Assembly: GCA_036873755.1 (NCBI GenBank)
Contig: JAVTVY010025166.1
Coordinates: 51,061 to 115,060 of the forward strand
DNA length: 64,000 bases
Source of the DNA: Hanleya hanleyi
Taxonomy: Eukaryota; Mollusca; Polyplacophora; Lepidopleurida; Hanleyidae
Reading direction: 5' to 3'
Shown: positions 23,191-35,100 of the stretch, piece by piece
How positions within the stretch are numbered: the stretch's first letter is position 1
Layout of the letters: every line of letters starts with the position of its first letter
The notes under the pieces: generated by a model
What the model saw: the letters and a program-made list of their open reading frames with translations, nothing else
What the model was told of the DNA's origin: nothing
Database searches by the model: none
Program-made: the position numbers and the translations under genes

Positions 23191-25757
23191 GAAAATGAGA
23201 AAATAAAATAACCCCAAATTTGTCATCATTATTATTCAGTCACGGTGACGTCATCATAGCATCCGATGAAGGTTTCAATAGATGCTTCAATAAAAAAGGG
23301 CATGAATGTACAGGTTGGTACTTTTCAGCTAACTAACCATAATGGAAATATCGGAAGGACCATACCCTACCTGCAAAATTGGGTTGAGAATACAGAAAGA
23401 GGTAGGGTCCGGAAAATGTACTACAACAACCCATAAACTACCGATATAGAACGGCTGTCACACATGGATAGCATTTGCATGCAAATACCCTAACCAAATA
23501 TGAACCGAATCTGTTACCTCAAGATTTACCATAAAAAAAATGAAAAACATGCTGAAAATTTAAAAAAATAAATTATTGATCAAGTTATGACGTCATTTTG
23601 ACGTCCTAAAATGATCATTTCATACCCCGTTAACTTGTTTCGGTAGGCGAATATCTTATAAACAGGGGGTGAAAAGTTATAACTTTCTAGCAACAGGAAT
23701 AATTAAAATATCCAAGAAATCATACCTCACCCCCAAATTTGGGTTCAGAACATGATGGGGGAGGGTCCAGTTAGTGTACTATAACTACCACTATGCTACT
23801 GATCTGCATGTGTTATTACATATGGGCAAAATCTACATGAACAAGAACATTTACCAAAGTTGATACGTCACATGGTGCCAGTAGAATTCGAAAAACAATT
23901 GGAAAACCAATCAAAATTTCGACAATAAATGCTGCCACATGTTATTACGTCAATATGACATCATACAATGGTAATATTAAGGTTTATTATGCCTCTTGAA
24001 TATTCATGAGGGTTTTCTTGTATTTCATTGGTCAAAATGTACCCAGCCACGAGTCAATATTTTTCAATCATTGACCCAGCTGTTTATGTGTCAGGCGGAG
24101 CGTATGAGGTCCGGAGTCAATATTGTATTTCACGTGATCACTGTTTACAAGTACCGTCTGCTTGCAACATGGCTGACGGTGGTCGCTTCGTAGATTTGTC
24201 CGATGAAAATCTACAAGAACTGTTACAAAATAGGGACAGTAAGAACGCATAAAATGATATACAGGCGTCTATAATCAATATCATGGGTCTACTGTCAAGC
24301 AAAAGATATTGAATTCGATAGTCTTTCGTCAATAACGAAAGAACAACTTGGCGAATTCCTCTATAAAATTCTTTGCTGATTTGAGAAAGAAGGATGGAGA
24401 TAAATACTCCCGTTCCTCGATGGTAAGCATACGTTTCGGTCTCCTGAATATTCGAGCGGTATAATAATTTGTTATAAGTAAATTTCTGTCTGCACTGCCG
24501 AGTAATCCATTTCATTCTCATCTCAAAACTGGAGTAACTTTACGCCGTCGATGTCACCCAATCAAATGAGTTTACCATGACCCAAATAGGATTTATGAAT
24601 GAAGTGTGTAAAGCCAGTGGCTACATTGTAACAAAACACCCATGGTTTGTGACAAAGAGTTCGGAAACGCGTGTGAAAGTTTAAATTATCAATATTATTC
24701 TAGTCAGATTGGAAGCAGCTTTGTAGATTTATCCATGAACTATTCATAAAATTGTATCTGATTGATAACACACAGCTGCATGACAAAGTATTCGCCAAAT
24801 ACATGAAATAGCTTCTTTGGAAAGGAGTAGTAGCACCATGCCCTAGTATGGCGTCATAGCGATAATTCACTGCAGTTAATAAATTCGGCATAATAAAACA
24901 CTTATAAACTTGTGCGGCCTCGGTCAGGTCTGCTTGTCCAAATCTGACCTCGGGTCCAGGTTTCATGATATTGACTCCGTCACAAGTTAATAAGTGTATA
25001 ATGTTAACTTGTGCCAATGGACCAGGCTCTGCCCCCAAAGTATGTGAAGTTTCAGCTCTCCAGCAACAGAAATAACTAATATATCCGAGGAACCATTACC
25101 CTGCTCCCATTGTTTGAGTGCGGAATGCGAACAGGGATGAGATTAAGAAAGTGGGTTTTACTACCGTTAAGCTACCGATCTGCAACGGTTATCACATATG
25201 GATAACATCTATATACATGTACTTCTTCAAAAACATTACTAGAATTTGCCACCTCGAGTGGTATCGATCGGTGAAATTTGGGGTCTTGGCCCATGGACTA
25301 TTTGTAGTTTATCATATTTGGGTCATTTTGAGCCTATTTGCACAATCCGCCGAGCAGAGGATCATGGAGAAATTCAAACTGGTGGGGCCTGGTTGGATAC
25401 CAGAAAATTTTCGTAACTTTTCGTCAAAATTTCTGCTTTTCTGCGAGGAGAAGTGGGCAAAAATTATTTTATTTCAAATCGGATTATTTACTACTTTGTC
25501 GTCGATTTAAAGAATTCGAAACATCTGGCCGAAGAATCAACCAAAAATGCCTTTTTTGAATATGACTTCACTGTAACGTCATCATAGAGACCATCTTCGA
25601 TTGTGTTTTAACATTTATTGGTAGAGCATGACCCAAGATTTCAGTGTGGTAAGTTTCAGTCCCCAAGCTCAAGGGGTTAAAAAACTATATAGACGGGCGA
25701 AATGTCCCTACTCAGGCCTGCACAGGTCCGAAATAGCCCGGGCCAGATCGGGTCAAG
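23191..25757 (-). mobile_element. TTAA-MITE family, composite reverse copy D split by an insertion
   Basis: Three reverse-oriented internal units of copy B type are visible, at about 23310-23530, 23640-23900 and 25040-25265 (for example CTACCGATCTGCAACGG and CATATGGATAACATCTA). The 23970-25030 stretch lies between the second and third, and holds a Crypton-like fragment. From 25270, TTTATCATATTTGGGTCA onward gives a forward MITE end that closes near 25757 with CCAGATCGGGTCAA, a degenerate terminus. A CRE box occurs near 23250. Confidence 0.5.
24169..24463 (+). pseudogene. Crypton-like tyrosine recombinase N-terminal fragment
   Basis: Starts ATG with MADGGRFVDLSDENLQELLQ followed by NRDSKNA, the usual opening of Crypton-derived (DUF3504/ZMYM-like) proteins in invertebrates. 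It then runs into stops. Other frames give DIEFDSLSSITKEQLGEFLY and, one base shifted, DLRKKDGDKYSRSSMVSIRF. This is the helical core-binding region that precedes the recombinase domain. No catalytic domain is present nearby. It is a dead fragment with at least one stop and one frameshift. The family call rests on remembered motif shape. Confidence 0.6.
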
Positions 25758-25829
25758 GAATAACACAGTTAGATATTATCAAGATTTGTTCCTGTACGAA
25801 GATCAGATCCAAGCATCAATATTCAACTG

Positions 25830-25957
25830 TCGTCATCAAAAGAATTTCCGCGTCAATAATCGAAAGATTTATTTTGTGTGGTTTTGTATGAAATGAAAAT
25901 ACTGAAAACATAAGCTGAATTCTTACAGGAGCGAAGCGGTCAGCAGTTTCAATGATG
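25830..25957 (-). repeat. Dispersed repeat family R1, diverged reverse copy
   Basis: CGCGTCAATAATCGAAAGAT and GCGGTCAGCAGTTTCAATGA correspond to the reverse of R1, but with many changes and a gap between blocks. Confidence 0.45.
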
Positions 25958-26600
25958 TCAGTAAGACATGGTGATGATCTAGAAATAAAACCCAACTCAC
26001 TGACCATTATTATTTATCCAAATAGAAGTCGTTCCTAGAGTATGTATCTCAGTAACAAAAATGGAAAAATTGCTCCCGTTCAAAATAGGAGGTAAGTGTA
26101 AGCATATTATCGCGTTGTGCTTTTAAACCCTAAGATCGTGGTTGGATTTCAACCATATGATGTAATTGGAAGTGGTTTTCAAATGTGATTTGAACCAGAA
26201 ATTAACTCTATTGAAAAAGGAGCTTATGCGTGATTGCAATGACATATATTTCTTATTAATGGTCCTATCTGTCTACAGTGCATTACAATGCATTACGATG
26301 TATTAAACATTAATGCCATTCCCACAAACAACCAGGGTTCGTTTTTATATATCAACCCATTATGACATTATTTGAAGACGGCCAAATTCATTAAATATAC
26401 CGCTTTGTCCGGGCAATCCTTCTGCCTGTTCATCATTGATGAATTACGAAATTATGAGAGATCATCTGATCTTTTTCAAAATGCATTCTTCCCAAGTAAA
26501 TCTTCACTGCATTGCTAATCTATTTGCGCTTTTGTCCAGTGCAATTGTCTGCCTTCGGTGAGACGTGAATTCCGACTAATGTATCCCTCGAAACTAGCTG
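25958..26600. other. Intron sequence, no recognisable feature
   Basis: No gene, exon or repeat recognised. Confidence 0.35.
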
Positions 26601-26639
26601 AATGAGTCCCTCGAAACTGATATTGTAAATTTGGTTCTA

Positions 26640-26830
26640 CAGCTTTATCCGGACCTGGTCCGGACCAAGACTGGGTCTCGCCTGTTTACACTACAGAAAT
26701 TAGGGGATCAAATATTGTCGGGTTAATTTGACCCGGGTAAATCTGACCTGGTAAACGCAATTCGCGTTTTGACCCGGATCAGTTTATTTCTAGTGTAAAC
26801 GCAATTTGACCCGAGTCAAATTGACACGCC
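26640..26830. repeat. Cluster of TTGACCCGGGT-like motifs
   Basis: AATTTGACCCGGGTAAA, GTTTTGACCCGGATCA and CAATTTGACCCGAGTCAA occur within 100 bp, mixed with three copies of a GTAAACGC/GTTTACAC motif and a short palindrome AAACGCAATTCGCGTTT. This may be the end of the DNA transposon that supplied the Myb/SANT fragment just downstream. Confidence 0.45.
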
Positions 26831-26956
26831 TCTTAGGGCGCAGCCACTGCCTCTGTTATCAGGGCACCATTTTTAAACAGAAAATAACCATGTCGCAAGT
26901 TACAGAAAGAGGTCAGTACTAGAGTGAAATAGAAAAGTTCGCCTTCCTTGATCCTT

Positions 26957-27208
26957 TGGGAGGGGGAAGACGTGCAGGCCCAACTTCAGGGTACTTCAGA
27001 TTCCATAGCATATGCCAAAATGTACCCCGAGATGAAAGAGTTGGGTTTCGACCGCACTAAAGTCCAGATAGTCGTCAAGTTGAAGAAATGAAAGAAAGAT
27101 TACAAGTTCGTGGTGGACAACAGCGGCAAAACTGGTCAGAAGAGGACAACGTGCGACTATTTTGATCGTTTTGATGAATTCTTGGCCATAAACCATCGTC
27201 CAATCCAC
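26957..27208 (+). pseudogene. Myb/SANT-like DNA-binding domain fragment
   Basis: WEGEDVQAQLQ starts the domain, followed by YPEMKELGFDRTKVQIVVK, a premature TGA at 27089-27091, then in the same frame KKDYKFVVDNSGKTGQKR and YFDRFDEFL. This follows the trihelix/MADF-like pattern (W..E..., LG..RT..Q...K.K.L...Y....D.N..SG), in which the usual T.CPFF is present as TTCDYF. Such domains occur in Harbinger-type transposons and in host MSANTD genes. The stop makes this copy non-functional. Splice sites were not seen. Confidence 0.6.
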
Positions 27209-27602
27209 CGCTTGGTGGCATATTTGAAGATAATGATGAGAACGAAGACCACGGAAGTTTTGATGCTGGTCGGCCTACGCAATATTTTTTTAAGATAAAA
27301 AAATGTACAGATGAAGAACATCAAAGCTTGCTAACTGGTATCTTTCTTTCTACTAAAGCCTGTTAGACGGGGCGTGGTTTCTCTCTTGTGATCATACATT
27401 TTCGTATTTCTCATGATTTTGGAAATGTTATGTTTGGATGGGCGGGATTAGAATGCGGTGCGCCGTATAATTTACGATAATATGGGCCCAGTGTGGCAAT
27501 ATGAATTGGATTTTACATTTCTGCACTCATAAATAAATACCAAATAATTCCGTGAATAATCCTATTCACCTTCTTTCACCAAGCCAATTTCTACGCTCAC
27601 GC

Positions 27603-27836
27603 TCTGAACTTGCCTTGGTCGGACGGGCTGCTATTATTGTTTAAACACAGCCTGTAGCCTCATGAATATGCATTAGGCAATATACGTTATCCTTCCGAAA
27701 CGTACTCTGAGACAGCGTCAGCGATTGGCTGACATTGTCATTGCATCAGCCTACAAAGGAGACATGTGCTTTTTTTATTGACATTTTTGACTTTGAACAA
27801 TAATGGCAGCCCGTCCGACCAAGGCAAGTTCGAAGT
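27603..27836. mobile_element. Small MITE with about 33-bp inverted ends
   Basis: Left end GAACTTGCCTTGGTCGGACG (27606 onward), followed by GGCTGCTATTATTGTT. The right end, 27796-27834, is its inverted match with one difference. The 160-bp interior is non-coding and contains CTCATGAATATGCAT. The target duplication is not obvious. Confidence 0.7.
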
Positions 27837-27846
27837 GGTAACGTGA

Positions 27847-28382
27847 TGAACCCTATCTTGCTTGGGGTTTTTGGGACATGTCCAGGCCTAGCGGTGCATT
27901 TCGCCTGGCCCCCTAAATATTGGTCTTACCTTTTGAGGTAGGGGGCTGAAACTTACCACCCTTGGATCAGGTTCTATCAGACAATGTACAAAATCCAAGA
28001 TGGCAGCTGTGATGACGTCACAGTGACGTCATTAAAAATCTTTCGTCGGTTTTCGAGTTTTTTCTTATTTATGTCACTTCTTCGCAAAAAACTGTATGAT
28101 AGATTAGTAAATAATAGTCTGATGTGAAATATAATAGCTTTTATCCATTTTTCCTCGCAGAAAAGCAGGAATTTTACAGAAAATGACGAAAATATCACAT
28201 TTTGTTACCCCCACATGGACGCCATGTTGAATTGTCCGATGATCCTCTGCTCGAGAGGTCCTGTAGATAGGCTCAAAATGTTCCCAATTTGATAAGCTAC
28301 AAAGTCACGAAGTGTCAGCTCTTAAGTTTTTGTCGTTCCGGAAATAGGATAGAAGGTTTGGTACGGGGCATGATGGAGTTAA
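27847..28382 (-). mobile_element. TTAA-MITE family, reverse copy E
   Basis: Begins CCCTATCTTGCTTGG after TGAA (a degenerate TTAA) and ends at TTAA 28379-28382. The reverse of the C-copy landmarks is present: CCAAGATGGCAGCTGT, a double CRE TGACGTCACAGTGACGTCA at 28013-28031, TTTTGTCGTTCCGGAAATAG near the right end. Confidence 0.75.
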
Positions 28383-30039
28383 AGGACTTCGCCTTCCTTT
28401 CATATTTAATTTATCTCTGATTCTTTGTACACGACTTTACTTTCCAAAGAGAATTTAAATAATACTACTGCACATTCAGAGTTGATTGTGGAAAATACAG
28501 TCACTGATCTAAAACCGTTCACTAACGAAACACTTCACCACTCTCTCTTTTGAGCTTTAGCATGATATTGAGAATTGTCTCAGATGTAATAAGACAAAGG
28601 TTTGAAATTTCAGTGTTTCGTCGCATTTTCTTTGGTTTAAGTGACGAAATAATTTCCATAGTTTTGGCATACAATTCAGCAATCATGTCGAAAAGGCCTC
28701 AGTCACTGGTTCGAATATTCACCTTTCTTCAAACAAGCCTTCCTACTAAAGTTTTAATGATAAAGACAATGTTTTCACAATAAAAATGTTTCTCTTCAAA
28801 AAGTTCTACATTTAGAAGACAAGAAAATAGCAGTCTTAACGATGGTCACACCTTGCACTGTTTGCGTAGTCCAAAATTGATACAGTTCGACATTCCCCTG
28901 CAGCGCATGTTATCATGTGACCAACCAATGTGGTCACGACGCAGATGGCGGGAATCTGGATACTCTCGTTAGCAGTTTCCAAATATGAAATGGACCTCCA
29001 CAGTCATTTAGACTGTATCATTTTACTATTTCCTATCAATATGTGCAATTTCACTTCTTCTAATCAATATGTACAATCTTATGCGATCAACATTTCGTAT
29101 TTATTACAAAATAGTGAATCTCTTGTTATATTTCTTACTATACCGCCTTCGTTTATTGTATCGTTTTTTGACCCAGTGTATCGATTTCAGGTGTTTCTGT
29201 CGCTTTGTATTTATGGCGCCGTAATTTTTCAAATACGATGTCCATAAAAAGTAAAAAATTACAACAAATCATCCAAAGTACTACAGGACAAGGGCTTCCC
29301 ACGCGGAGCGAAAATTGAAAAGTGTATCGTTTTTGGACCAGTGTTTGTAAATCCATCATTACGATCAGCATTTGATAACAACCCCAAAACGACGTCAGTT
29401 GACCCCAACATGGTTGTCAATATAATTAAAAAGGACATAGAACTGAGGATGATGTTAGCAGACCCCAGTTGTCAATCGTCACCTACTTCCACCAATCACG
29501 GTGTATCATCCACTGACTGCTCATGGCTACCAATCAGCCTTATCCGAATCGAAACGCAGCTGAGGTTAACGCATAACTGGATTTTTTAACAATACATGAT
29601 ACAAAACCACATCTTGGTTAACATACAACTTAACCAAGAACAGTAAAATACAGAACAGTATAGGGTAATGTTTATAAATATTGGATCATTGATGACTAAA
29701 TGATGACTATTGAATTATTTTTACAGGCTGATATTTAGATATGTCTCCTAAATGATGTGATACAACTGAAATACAAAATTTTCTATATTACACCTACAGT
29801 TATATTGAATACGATATGATACATTGCAGACAAATAGGAAATAGAACTTATGTGACAATTCAATCACCTTTCTCGACAGGGGCAATAACATTTGAATGTT
29901 ACCCTTTCCTTTGCACCATACGTTTGGAATACAATCACAAACGTAGGCATCAAAAGAGCCTCTAGGTTGTGCTGAACAACAAACTCGTGATGTTTAGATA
30001 GATTGGATCAGCGATAAAAGATATGTACCAATGCAGGTA
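28383..30039. other. Intron sequence with unexplained open frames
   Basis: Open frames at 28550-28783, 28930-29247 and 29341-29589 show no family I know. The region 29255-29470 is more protein-like than its surroundings (DKGFPRGAKIEK, then FGPVFVNPSLRSAFDN) and could be a transposon or old exon remnant, but I cannot identify it. Confidence 0.35.
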
Positions 30040-30297
30040 CAATTTACTTAATTACCATGCAGTTTTTGCGGAGAAATGCATAAATAAAACAATCGAAAAA
30101 TTCGACCGAAAAATCCTGGGTTTTTTTGAAAATGACGTCACTGTGTTTTCTGGTAGAGCTTGGCCCAAGGGTATAGTGTGGTAAGTTTCAGCCCCCTAAC
30201 TCAAGGGATAAGAAAAAAAATTAGGGGAGCCATTCTCCTCCCCCGCCCCAACAAAGGTCAGGACAGGTTCCAAAGAGCCCAGGTCAGATAGCGTTAA
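30040..30297 (+). mobile_element. TTAA-MITE family, 5'-truncated copy F
   Basis: ACCATGCAGTTTTTGCGGAG, TGACGTCACTGTG (CRE at 30133-30140), GTGTGGTAAGTTTCAGCC, and a terminus AGGTCAGATAGCG with TTAA at 30294-30297. The left half is missing. Confidence 0.7.
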
Positions 30298-31449
30298 GTA
30301 ACGCATTCAATTTGAGAATGTATATTCCCTGGAGTCACAAATTTAATCATGACATATGCTGGACAATGACAGAATGCTTCACAGTGAGATTATGGAAAGA
30401 AACCTATTGTTGATTAATAACGAGCAATATTATGGGTTTTTTTCAAAATACTGGGAATTATTACAGCATGTTTACAAGGTGATGTTCTCGTCCTCTAGAA
30501 TTTTTTGAAGTCTCTATTTAGGAGCTGAAGAACAAGAGTAGATGGTGTCTTCTTGAATACTGGCGTTTGGCATTTTTTTCTTTTACACCAAAGCACACAA
30601 ACTTAATGAATAACATGTAAAATATGCATATTGTAAACAAAAATGTAGAAAAAATCGATTTAAATGGTTTTCTGTGTCTATGACATCACTGTCACGTCAT
30701 CACAACATTGAAAACTTGCATTTTAGAATAGAGTAGGTGTCAAATACATACTGTGGAAGGTTTCATGTCTGTACTATCAAGGTATCAAAGATTTTCAGGA
30801 GGTAAGTCACCACCTCCAATCAGGCTGTGATTCAGCCAAGATCACCCAGGCGAGATACACATATGGTTGTGTGGAAGAATTGGACACTTTAATTTGAAAT
30901 AATTTCTTGATAATGAGGAAATAATGTGTAAATAGTGTAATAATCTGCACACCCAAAGTATTGTAAGACAAATTGTCACAATCTTGTACCTGAAAATTCG
31001 ATGGAAACAAATGGTCAAAACATGAAAAAGAAATACACAAACAACTTTTCATGACATATGCTACACTTTGAAGATCTTGTCACGTGAGGTGTAGTTTACA
31101 TATTGACGAAATAAATTTTGTATAAAATGAATCAGTTGTGCTTGAATACATGTGAGGATTACAAATCATGTACATTTTATCAACAACTTCTGGCAAAGTT
31201 ACTTTAAAATTAGATTATGGATCAGTGCCCCCAAAACGAAAGTCATAAATGTGAATTCACAGAATGTTTGAATGCCTGCAGATGCTGGCTGGATGATCAT
31301 GTTAGCACACCATAAAGTGTAGGACAACAGAACAAAACATGATGTTCTGATGTTCACCGTCATTTTAGAGAATGTACCGTTTTGTACGATGGGGGTGATT
31401 AAACTCGAAAACTAAACCTCTTTTGAGGTTCTGCTGCTTGCCTATATAC
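30298..31449. other. Right end of the 18-kb intron
   Basis: Non-coding. About 30600-30840 is a strongly diverged copy of the TTAA-MITE family (TGACATCACTGTCACGTCAT, TACTGTGGAAGGTTTCA). No exon was seen. Confidence 0.4.
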
Positions 31450-31600
31450 CTTTGGAAGACAATCCATCCTCTACCGTCCGTGGTCATATCACACCAAGCC
31501 TCGGCCCTTTCGCCGTTACTCGTGACCAGGTAAATCCCGTTCGAAGTGAAGTTAATCTTCTCCCTGACTTCAGCACAATCTTTACCGATCAGGCGCACGT
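31450..31600 (-). CDS. EGF-FReD gene, first fibrinogen-domain exon
   Basis: A 151-nt exon between a TTTCAG acceptor and a GTATAT donor. It completes an Asp codon split by the preceding intron, and ends two bases into the Arg codon of VFQR. It encodes DVRLIGKDCAEVREKI, then FTSNGIYLV, then AEAWCDMTTDGRGWIVFQ. These are the conserved start of a fibrinogen-related domain (DC..v, GiY.i, v.CDM.TdGgGW.vfQrR), with cysteines 1 and 2. It joins in frame to the exon at 13185-13445 across an 18-kb intron. Confidence 0.93.
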
Positions 31601-32060
31601 CTGAAATCATATTTGTTATTGGTAGACCTAGTGTTACGCACAGCGCAGGAATTCGGGATGTTAATCGGAGGATCTTACTACTGTTCATCTCTTGAGGCTA
31701 TTAAACGTTGTACTGAACAATTGCTAACTAAAATATATCGGGCTTCTCGATCAATATAATAATATTAACCATGCGGTAATCTCCTCAATACTCATTTGTG
31801 TGATATTGTTACTACGAGTTAGATAGTTACACTAAGGACAAATCCTTTATATTCATGGACATCGTAGCATCGACTTGGCATATACGTTGAAAGGAATAAT
31901 CTACAATTATCGAACGAATGTATCGATGAGGAATGATGGCCATAATTTAATTTTCGATTCTCCCTCAAGAGTGAATATTTCTAATCCATCATATATGTAT
32001 TTAGCTATCTATCACAGGCCAATGAACTGGCACTTGAACTTTATATGTGTTATAACTAAC
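31601..32060. other. Intron between EGF and fibrinogen-domain exons
   Basis: A 460-bp intron with consensus ends: donor GTTAGT at 32055-32060 (minus strand) and a TTTCAG acceptor. No other feature. Confidence 0.7.
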
Positions 32061-32198
32061 CTTCAAAACAGAAAGGAGGAACAAACCCTGGCTGACAGCC
32101 ATTCGTACATATTCCATGACGATGCTCGCATAATTCTCCAGAAGCACAATTTCCGCATTGGTAGCTACATTCTGGGCCATAAAATGGGCCAGGGCAAG
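32061..32198 (-). CDS. EGF-FReD gene, single EGF-like repeat exon
   Basis: A 138-nt, phase 1-1 exon: acceptor CATTTCAG, donor GTTAGT. It encodes CPGPFYGPECSYQCGNC, then LCEHRHGICTNGCQPGF and PPFC. The pattern is that of MEGF10/SREC-type EGF repeats (C..G.YG..C...C..C..g..C....G.C..GC..G...P.C). Being symmetric in phase, it can be gained or lost without shifting the frame. It links the tandem EGF exon at 39864-40151 to the fibrinogen domain. Confidence 0.9.
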
Positions 32199-35100
32199 CT
32201 GAAATGGTATGCGACATATGATAATGGTAGAGAATGTCGCTCATGTTGTCAATTTGTTTCAGCAGTCGTTCACTACGTCAACAGCATTGAAAGGAAATAT
32301 GCAGTCAGTACAAATGTTTAAAAAAATGTGGATAACATGGGAAGGTCATGCAAATGACCAAGTGTGATAGCAGGTTATTGGCATAGAAAGACGTTGATTG
32401 ACATATGCCCACCTTTATCATTATTTGTTTTTGAAGGTGGAGAGTAAGCTCGAGGTTCACAAACGGGTTCAAAATCGAACTGGTCCAGGCTAGGGTGGGG
32501 GCTCTCTCTCACCAGTTTTAAATAATTTCCAAGGTACGGTAACATTTTCAATGACAAAACTAAAATCATTATCTTGTAACAGAAAATTACGGCAGCCGAT
32601 TGGTCAAAATAAGACCTATGCCCATCGTTGAAAATCGCCTAAAATAGTATTGAAAAGAAATTTTGAAGATTTTTTTAGACAGTCTTCACTTCACTTCACA
32701 AGTTCACAAATGCATCTAATCTCTCAAATATCGGTTAGCTTTGGACAAAATTGCAGCAAAATTGCCTGAAATATATATGTGGGAACTTTCAGTTCACTAC
32801 GATTATGGTAGTTAATTTCGAGATATTCCAAAATATTTGTTGGGTTCTGCGTAGCAGAAGCCATTATAGTTTATCTGCTGAATGGTCTCAGGTTATAAAT
32901 GAGGCTCCCAATGATGGTATGCGTCTATAACTTTGTCACAATTTGTGTCCCTGAGTGCCAAGAAATAGTTCGTTTTCACCCTTTGAAAAGTAACTTTGGT
33001 GTTACTTTTGCCCTCATCAAATATATGTAATAGTGTTTTTATGTGAATGGAATCATTGTCTGAAGTATTCAGGCGTTTATCTTTTGAAATAGTAGATATT
33101 TTGGTATAAATTTAAAATAGCCAGGTTGAGGAGTATGGCAATGTACGGTGAGGGTTGCTACGGTACTATATGATTGCAGGCCTTAAAATTGGGCGAGGAC
33201 GATCGTTCAGTTCGCCTGGCGGTTACGAAAGACGCATAGTCGATTATTCGTTCGCCTAAACTATGGCCCAAACTCTGTGTCATAATGGCATAATTTTAAT
33301 AAATTCCTGTTGTAACCTGAAAATCATTTCCGATCGAAGGGCGGGCTGTACTGACCAGAGTTTCGATGTTAACTTCACACACAAGAGCCCCAGTCAAGGG
33401 GAGATAATTGAACGCGCAACCCATGTGCGTTTTAATACACTCTCGGATACTTAGATAATAAACAGCCCAGGTGTATCTAGTGCTCTGTGGGATTATATGA
33501 ACAGGGTAAAATCTCTCAACTTTCACTTACCTGACTGCAATGTGTGTCCTGGTTATGGGGCCCTAACCAAGACGCAATAACATACGTGTGCGGCCCTGAA
33601 CCTGCGTGATGCCGAGAGCCGAAACGAAAGTGAATTCTGTTAGATACAATGACGTCAATGGGGGGTTTTGCTCCCTCTGAAAAGCTAAATTTTAACACAG
33701 GAGTAAATGGAAAAAACTTCCAAAAAGTATAGTTCAGCATCCATTTTAGCATGATAATTTGAAGAGATGTATCCTTCTCTTCGCCAAGTTGTAGAAATTT
33801 ATCCCAAGTTTGAACTAAGATTTTTAGTAAAAACCTGCTCCCCCCAGTTGCGTGGGTGGCAATTACGGCACCGTAATTGACAGAACAGCCGATCTTTTGT
33901 TTAGAGCCGCTCTTACTTCCGTTGTATCTAAGAGAATGGCAGAGAAACTTTACGTTCTACAGTTTTAAGATTAAAACGTGTGTAGGGGAATTTAATTTGA
34001 GATAATATTTCAGAAATAGAGGTCACAATTCAAATGATAGAAGTCTGGCAGTCACACAAAATTGGACTCTTTACGCAACACGTGGTAACGACGAAAATTG
34101 GTCACCGGGTAATGCTTTTTTTTTGGCCTGCGGCATCGGCAAGGCCACCGGATCCCGCCGAGAGGGGCCGGCTATGGGAACGAGATTATTATTACCGTGG
34201 AGGTGTTAAATGGGATTTAATACCTCCATGTTATTACACACCGTACACAATCAAAATGTCGGCGTAGATAGCAACAGCAAGTTTTATTGAATGAACTCCA
34301 GTTAAAAACCAATGTCTAGCCACAACAAAACTCATTTGGCATAACCTATCTGCATAACCTATTTGCAGTTCAGAAATGGGGGAACAAACTATACTATAGG
34401 TTACCTAGGGTCAATTTCACATAACCTATTTTCAGGTTAAGTAAACTTTTCAAATTTTAGGGCCTGTGATTGGGTAGTAAATTTATTCATTTGCCATTCC
34501 TATACCCATATATACGAATATATACGAATATACGAATTGTGACAGAAAAAAAATCAGTATGCATTAGTCATTTTTGTGTTCCCGGGTCATTTACCCGAAA
34601 ACTCAAGTGTGAAAAGAAAAAGAAATCAATAAATGCCAAACTAACACATACTAACAAAATTATAGTGGTATATATTTGTCTTGTTTTTCATAAACATTCC
34701 ATGAAAATATGCGATAAACTGGTAGATTTCTCAGCCAGAATGAGATGATCGCACGTGGAACAATTAAGCGGCTTGACTCAATCTAGCCGAGAACTCACTA
34801 GCTGCGAAAACTGACCTCTGGCTTAGTGGATGTATGGGAGCGGAAACGGAAACGTCGCATCTGTTTGTTTAATTTTTTATTCGTTCTACTTTTTGTGTTT
34901 TGTACTCTGTCCCAAATGGGATGCTCAGTACATAATAAAGAATCTTATCTTTTCATGCGCACAATTAATTTTCGGTGGAACCAATCTCGCATCCGTCTAT
35001 TTCCGTATTGGCGGAAATTAGCCCAGTTGTTAGTTCTGGAGATAGATTGCTTTCATTCAACTAAACATAGAAATTATTTTGTATAATTTGAATGAATTAT

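Noticed and set aside
24138..24521. A 127-codon minus-strand gene
   Set aside because: It is antisense to the Crypton-like fragment, whose motifs are on the plus strand.
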